Shown here: one piece after another, positions 7,054 to 8,564 of the stretch
Position numbering within the stretch: the stretch's first letter is position 1
Layout: each line of letters opens with the position of its first letter
Source of the DNA: Propionibacteriaceae bacterium
GTDB lineage: Bacteria > Actinomycetota > Actinomycetes > Propionibacteriales > Propionibacteriaceae
Direction: 5' to 3'
Length of the DNA stretch: 8,564 nucleotides
Assembly: GCA_030450535.1 (NCBI GenBank)
Contig: JAKDIK010000100.1
Location: 1-8,564 of the forward strand
Position numbers and translations under genes: made by a program
Notes under the pieces: generated by a model
The model's input: the letters and a program-made list of their open reading frames with translations, nothing else
The model's database searches: none
What the model was told of the DNA's origin: nothing

Positions 7054-8423
7054 CTCTCGCCCCTCTGGTCTCGCTGGTCTCGCTCGCCCCTCGCGTGTCG
7101 CTGATTTGGACCCGACTTTGTGGCGCCATGGCGCCAGAAGGTCGGGTCCAAATCGGGGTTGGCGGCCAAATGGGGGTTGGCGGCATCGGGGTGGGCGTCA
7201 TCGGGGTGGGCGGCGCGGCCGCTGGCCCGCGGTGACGGGGACAGCGCCCCGATCACGACGCGGCCCACCAGCCACAGCTGGACGCCCCAGCGCACCAGCA
7301 CCGCCAGCACGTAGGGCCGGGCGGCGCCGTCGCCGGAGTAGAACCCGCCGTCGAGGTAGATCCACACCGCCCACCAGTAGAAGATCTCCGCGGCGGTGAA
7401 GATCACGAGCGGACGCCAGCCCGGCCGCGTCAACAGCAGCAGCGGCAGGAGCCACACCACGTACTGCGGGCTGTAGACGACGTTGACGAGGCAGAACCAC
7501 GTCACCACCGAGAAGGCCAACTCCTCCAGTCGGGGACGCCGTCGCGCGAACACCGCGAGCGCCGCCACCGCGCCCACGCCCACCACGAGCAGCAACCGGG
7601 ACGCCGTCGCGGCCGGGGTGTCGATGCCGAGCAGTTCCAGGGCGTACCAGATCGAGCCGAGATCGGCGCCCCGGCCGGCGTGGAACGTCCACTGGTGTAG
7701 CCAGCCTGCCGGCGCCGCCGCGAACACCGGCAGGTTCACCGCCGCGAACCCACCCACGAAACCGAGCACCACCCGCGTCAGCATCGGCCAATCCAGCGCG
7801 CGCAGGCACAGGGCGAGGATCGGCACCATCAGCAGCGCGGGGTAGAACTTCGCGGACGCCCCCAACGCCACGAGTACCCCCGCCCACACCGGCTGGTCGC
7901 GCGCCCACGCCAGCAGGGCGGCCGAGGTGAGCAGGACGGCGAGGAGATCCCAGTTGATCAACCCGGCGGTGATGATCAGCGGGCTGCCGGCCAGCAGGGC
8001 CGCGCCCCTGGCGTCCAGCCGCAGGTGCACGGCCACCAAGGCGAGGAAGCAGACGAACAGCGCCACCGCGGTCACGCCGAGGAACGCCGCACGCGGGTCG
8101 TCGGCGGGGACCAGCCCGGACGCCTGCCGCGTCAGCCAGATGAGGCCCCCGGTCAGTACCGGATACTCCAGGTCGGTCTGGACGTAGGGGACAAGCCCCT
8201 GCTCGATGCCGCGCGGACCCCACAGCGCCGCGGCGTCGGTATAGCAGAGGGCCTTGTACTGGGCCGAGGGGTCGGCCACGCAGGCGGCGTGGCGTCCGAC
8301 GAGCACGAGCCACGCGAGGGTGGCCAGCGCGTAGACCCAGCGCGCCGGCGGCAGCCAGGAGCCGGACGCCGCGTGGCGTCCGAGCGGACCGCCGAGGATG
8401 GCCGTCAGCCCGGGTGTCCGCAT
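7047..8423 (-). CDS. GT87/DUF2029-family GT-C glycosyltransferase with low-complexity C-terminal tail
   Basis: This 458-residue integral membrane protein has about ten hydrophobic segments. It resembles the GT87 (PimE-like, DUF2029) family, whose members add mannose or similar sugars from polyprenyl donors to envelope lipids. Motifs fitting the family are CYTD (60-63), VPYVQTDLEYPVL (78-90), LINWDLLAVLL (155-165), GASAKFYPALLMVP (188-201) and VYSPQYVVWLLPLLLL (316-331). D63 or D84 are candidate catalytic acids. ATG at 8423 is preferred over ATG at 8474, because the latter lies inside the upstream gene and adds an Arg/Pro-rich stretch. No ribosome binding site precedes 8423, but a -10-like TAGGCT sits seven bases upstream, suggesting leaderless initiation. 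From about residue 393 the protein is a hydrophilic tail encoded by tandem repeats and a 52-bp palindrome, unlike the rest of the gene and probably acquired. The gene order with an upstream possible PBP gene resembles mycobacterial ponA1-Rv0051. It overlaps the PIG-V-like gene by GTGGTGA. Confidence 0.87.
   Translation of the reverse strand: MRTPGLTAILGGPLGRHAASGSWLPPARWVYALATLAWLVLVGRHAACVADPSAQYKALCYTDAAALWGPRGIEQGLVPYVQTDLEYPVLTGGLIWLTRQASGLVPADDPRAAFLGVTAVALFVCFLALVAVHLRLDARGAALLAGSPLIITAGLINWDLLAVLLTSAALLAWARDQPVWAGVLVALGASAKFYPALLMVPILALCLRALDWPMLTRVVLGFVGGFAAVNLPVFAAAPAGWLHQWTFHAGRGADLGSIWYALELLGIDTPAATASRLLLVVGVGAVAALAVFARRRPRLEELAFSVVTWFCLVNVVYSPQYVVWLLPLLLLTRPGWRPLVIFTAAEIFYWWAVWIYLDGGFYSGDGAARPYVLAVLVRWGVQLWLVGRVVIGALSPSPRASGRAAHPDDAHPDAANPHLAANPDLDPTFWRHGATKSGPNQRHARGERDQRDQRGERW
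7067..7084. repeat. 9-bp tandem repeat near the 3' end of the GT87 gene
   Basis: GGTCTCGCT is repeated exactly at 7067-7075 and 7076-7084, with further related CTCGCCCCTC pieces on both sides. It encodes the RDQRDQ-type charged end of the GT87 protein. It may belong to the same repetitive insertion as the palindrome just upstream in the gene. Confidence 0.75.
7103..7154. repeat. 52-bp near-perfect palindrome (REP/MITE-like)
   Basis: The sequence is symmetric about 7128/7129, with 24 of 26 base pairs matched; the mismatches are 7117/7140 and 7120/7137. The core is TGGCGCCATGGCGCCA (7121-7136), with outer arms GATTTGGACCCGAC and its complement. In either RNA strand it would form a very stable hairpin. 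It lies inside the GT87 reading frame, 50 bases before that gene's stop, and just upstream of the PIG-V-like gene. No transposase or clear target duplication is seen. It could be a dispersed repetitive palindrome, or an RNA hairpin setting the ratio of the two glycosyltransferases. Confidence 0.9.
7149..7214. repeat. Short tandem repeats (two 18-bp and two 15-bp units) beside the palindrome
   Basis: CAAATCGGGGTTGGCGGC (7149-7166) and CAAATGGGGGTTGGCGGC (7167-7184) differ at one base. ATCGGGGTGGGCGTC (7185-7199) and ATCGGGGTGGGCGGC (7200-7214) differ at one base. In the GT87 frame they encode AHPDDAHPDAANPHLAANPD. All units keep the frame, so copy-number changes would only lengthen or shorten the tail. 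Confidence 0.85.
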
Positions 8424-8430
8424 GCGTTTC

Positions 8431-8436
8431 AGCCTA
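8431..8436 (-). promoter_or_regulatory. Candidate -10 for leaderless transcription of the GT87 gene
   Basis: TAGGCT on the minus strand fits TANNNT and is followed by seven bases (GAAACGC) and then the ATG at 8423. Transcription would therefore begin at or next to the start codon. It overlaps the TAG stop of the upstream gene. No -35 is evident 16-18 bp upstream. Confidence 0.4.
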
Positions 8437-8564
8437 GGGGTTCGACCGATCGGTGCCCTCGCCGGGGGCGGCATCGTTCCCCGCGCCGTCGTTGCCCGCG
8501 CCGTCGTTGCCCGCGGTACCCGGGGCCTCCGCGGCCGCCGTCTCGGTCGGGGTGGGGACGGGCT
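8434..8564 (-). CDS. 3' end of an upstream gene with Pro/Thr/Gly/Asn-rich tail, possibly a class A PBP (partial)
   Basis: Only the last 42 codons and the TAG stop are in the window. They encode PVPTPTETAAAEAPGTAGND followed by GAGND repeats and end in GTDRSNP. There is no domain to identify. Disordered Pro/Thr-rich C-terminal tails like this are common on actinobacterial bifunctional penicillin-binding proteins. In mycobacteria the GT87-like Rv0051 follows ponA1 (Rv0050) directly on the same strand, so a PBP is the leading guess. Any secreted or membrane protein with a disordered tail is also possible. The stop is 10 bases from the GT87 ATG. Confidence 0.6.
   Translation of the reverse strand, partial: PVPTPTETAAAEAPGTAGNDGAGNDGAGNDAAPGEGTDRSNP
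8470..8514. repeat. Three 15-bp tandem units encoding GAGND-type repeats
   Basis: GCCGTCGTTGCCCGC occurs exactly at 8485-8499 and 8500-8514, with a third copy at 8470-8484 differing at three bases. In the minus-strand frame it codes for repeating Gly-Ala-Gly-Asn-Asp. The unit is a multiple of three, so expansion or loss keeps the frame. Confidence 0.85.

Noticed and set aside
7103..7154. The palindrome as an ordinary Rho-independent terminator
   Set aside because: There is no T-run after either arm, it lies inside a reading frame, and the next gene overlaps the same frame's stop, so a simple terminator is unlikely.
5789..7201. A 470-codon minus-strand frame overlapping the PIG-V-like gene
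   Set aside because: It is a frame-shifted shadow with Arg/Gly/Pro-rich composition; the PIG-V-like frame holds all conserved motifs and membrane segments.
8424..8474. ATG at 8474 as the GT87 start
   Set aside because: It lies inside the upstream gene's 3' end and its residues are Arg/Pro-rich with no family resemblance. The ATG at 8423 fits with a -10 just upstream.

Overview
The window is high-GC DNA with strong G/C preference at third codon positions, GTG/ATG starts and GA-rich ribosome binding sites. Its gene families (MmpL-type transporter, YhgE/Pip protein, GT87 and PIG-V-like GT-C glycosyltransferases) fit an actinobacterium (Actinomycetota). The genus cannot be fixed from the sequence alone. 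All six protein-coding segments are assigned below: four are complete and two run off the window edges. I see no tRNA, rRNA, CRISPR array, transposase or phage gene.

Layout. At the left, two minus-strand genes form an envelope-export unit. The promoter-proximal gene (5145 to 2440) encodes a 12-TM MMPL/RND transporter with an extra C-terminal domain that looks like a shortened, catalytically degenerate ABC ATPase. It overlaps by ATGA with a YhgE/Pip membrane protein gene (2443 to beyond base 1) that has 33 heptad repeats in two long blocks. Divergent from this pair is a TetR-family regulator gene (5301-5978). The 155-bp gap between them carries two tandem 17-bp copies of an ATAC-N6-GTAT dyad, which overlap the predicted MMPL promoter. 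This suggests that TetR represses the MMPL-YhgE operon.

On the right, tail-to-tail with tetR and overlapping its last 23 bp, lie two minus-strand genes for polytopic GT-C glycosyltransferases: a GT87/DUF2029-like protein (8423 to 7047) and a PIG-V-like protein (7053 to 5956). They are joined by a GTGGTGA stop/start overlap. The last ~200 bp of the GT87 gene are unusual: short tandem repeats, then a 52-bp near-perfect palindrome, then more short repeats, all read through as a low-complexity tail. At the right edge is the 3' end of another minus-strand gene, ending in a Pro/Thr/Gly/Asn-rich tail. By tail composition and the known ponA1-GT87 gene order in mycobacteria, it may be a class A penicillin-binding protein.

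Together the window appears to hold a cell-envelope module (glycosyltransferases beside possible peptidoglycan synthesis) next to a separately regulated envelope export module. The points most worth a second look are the MMPL pseudo-ATPase fusion coupled to YhgE, the tandem TetR operators, and the palindromic repeat element inside the GT87 reading frame.
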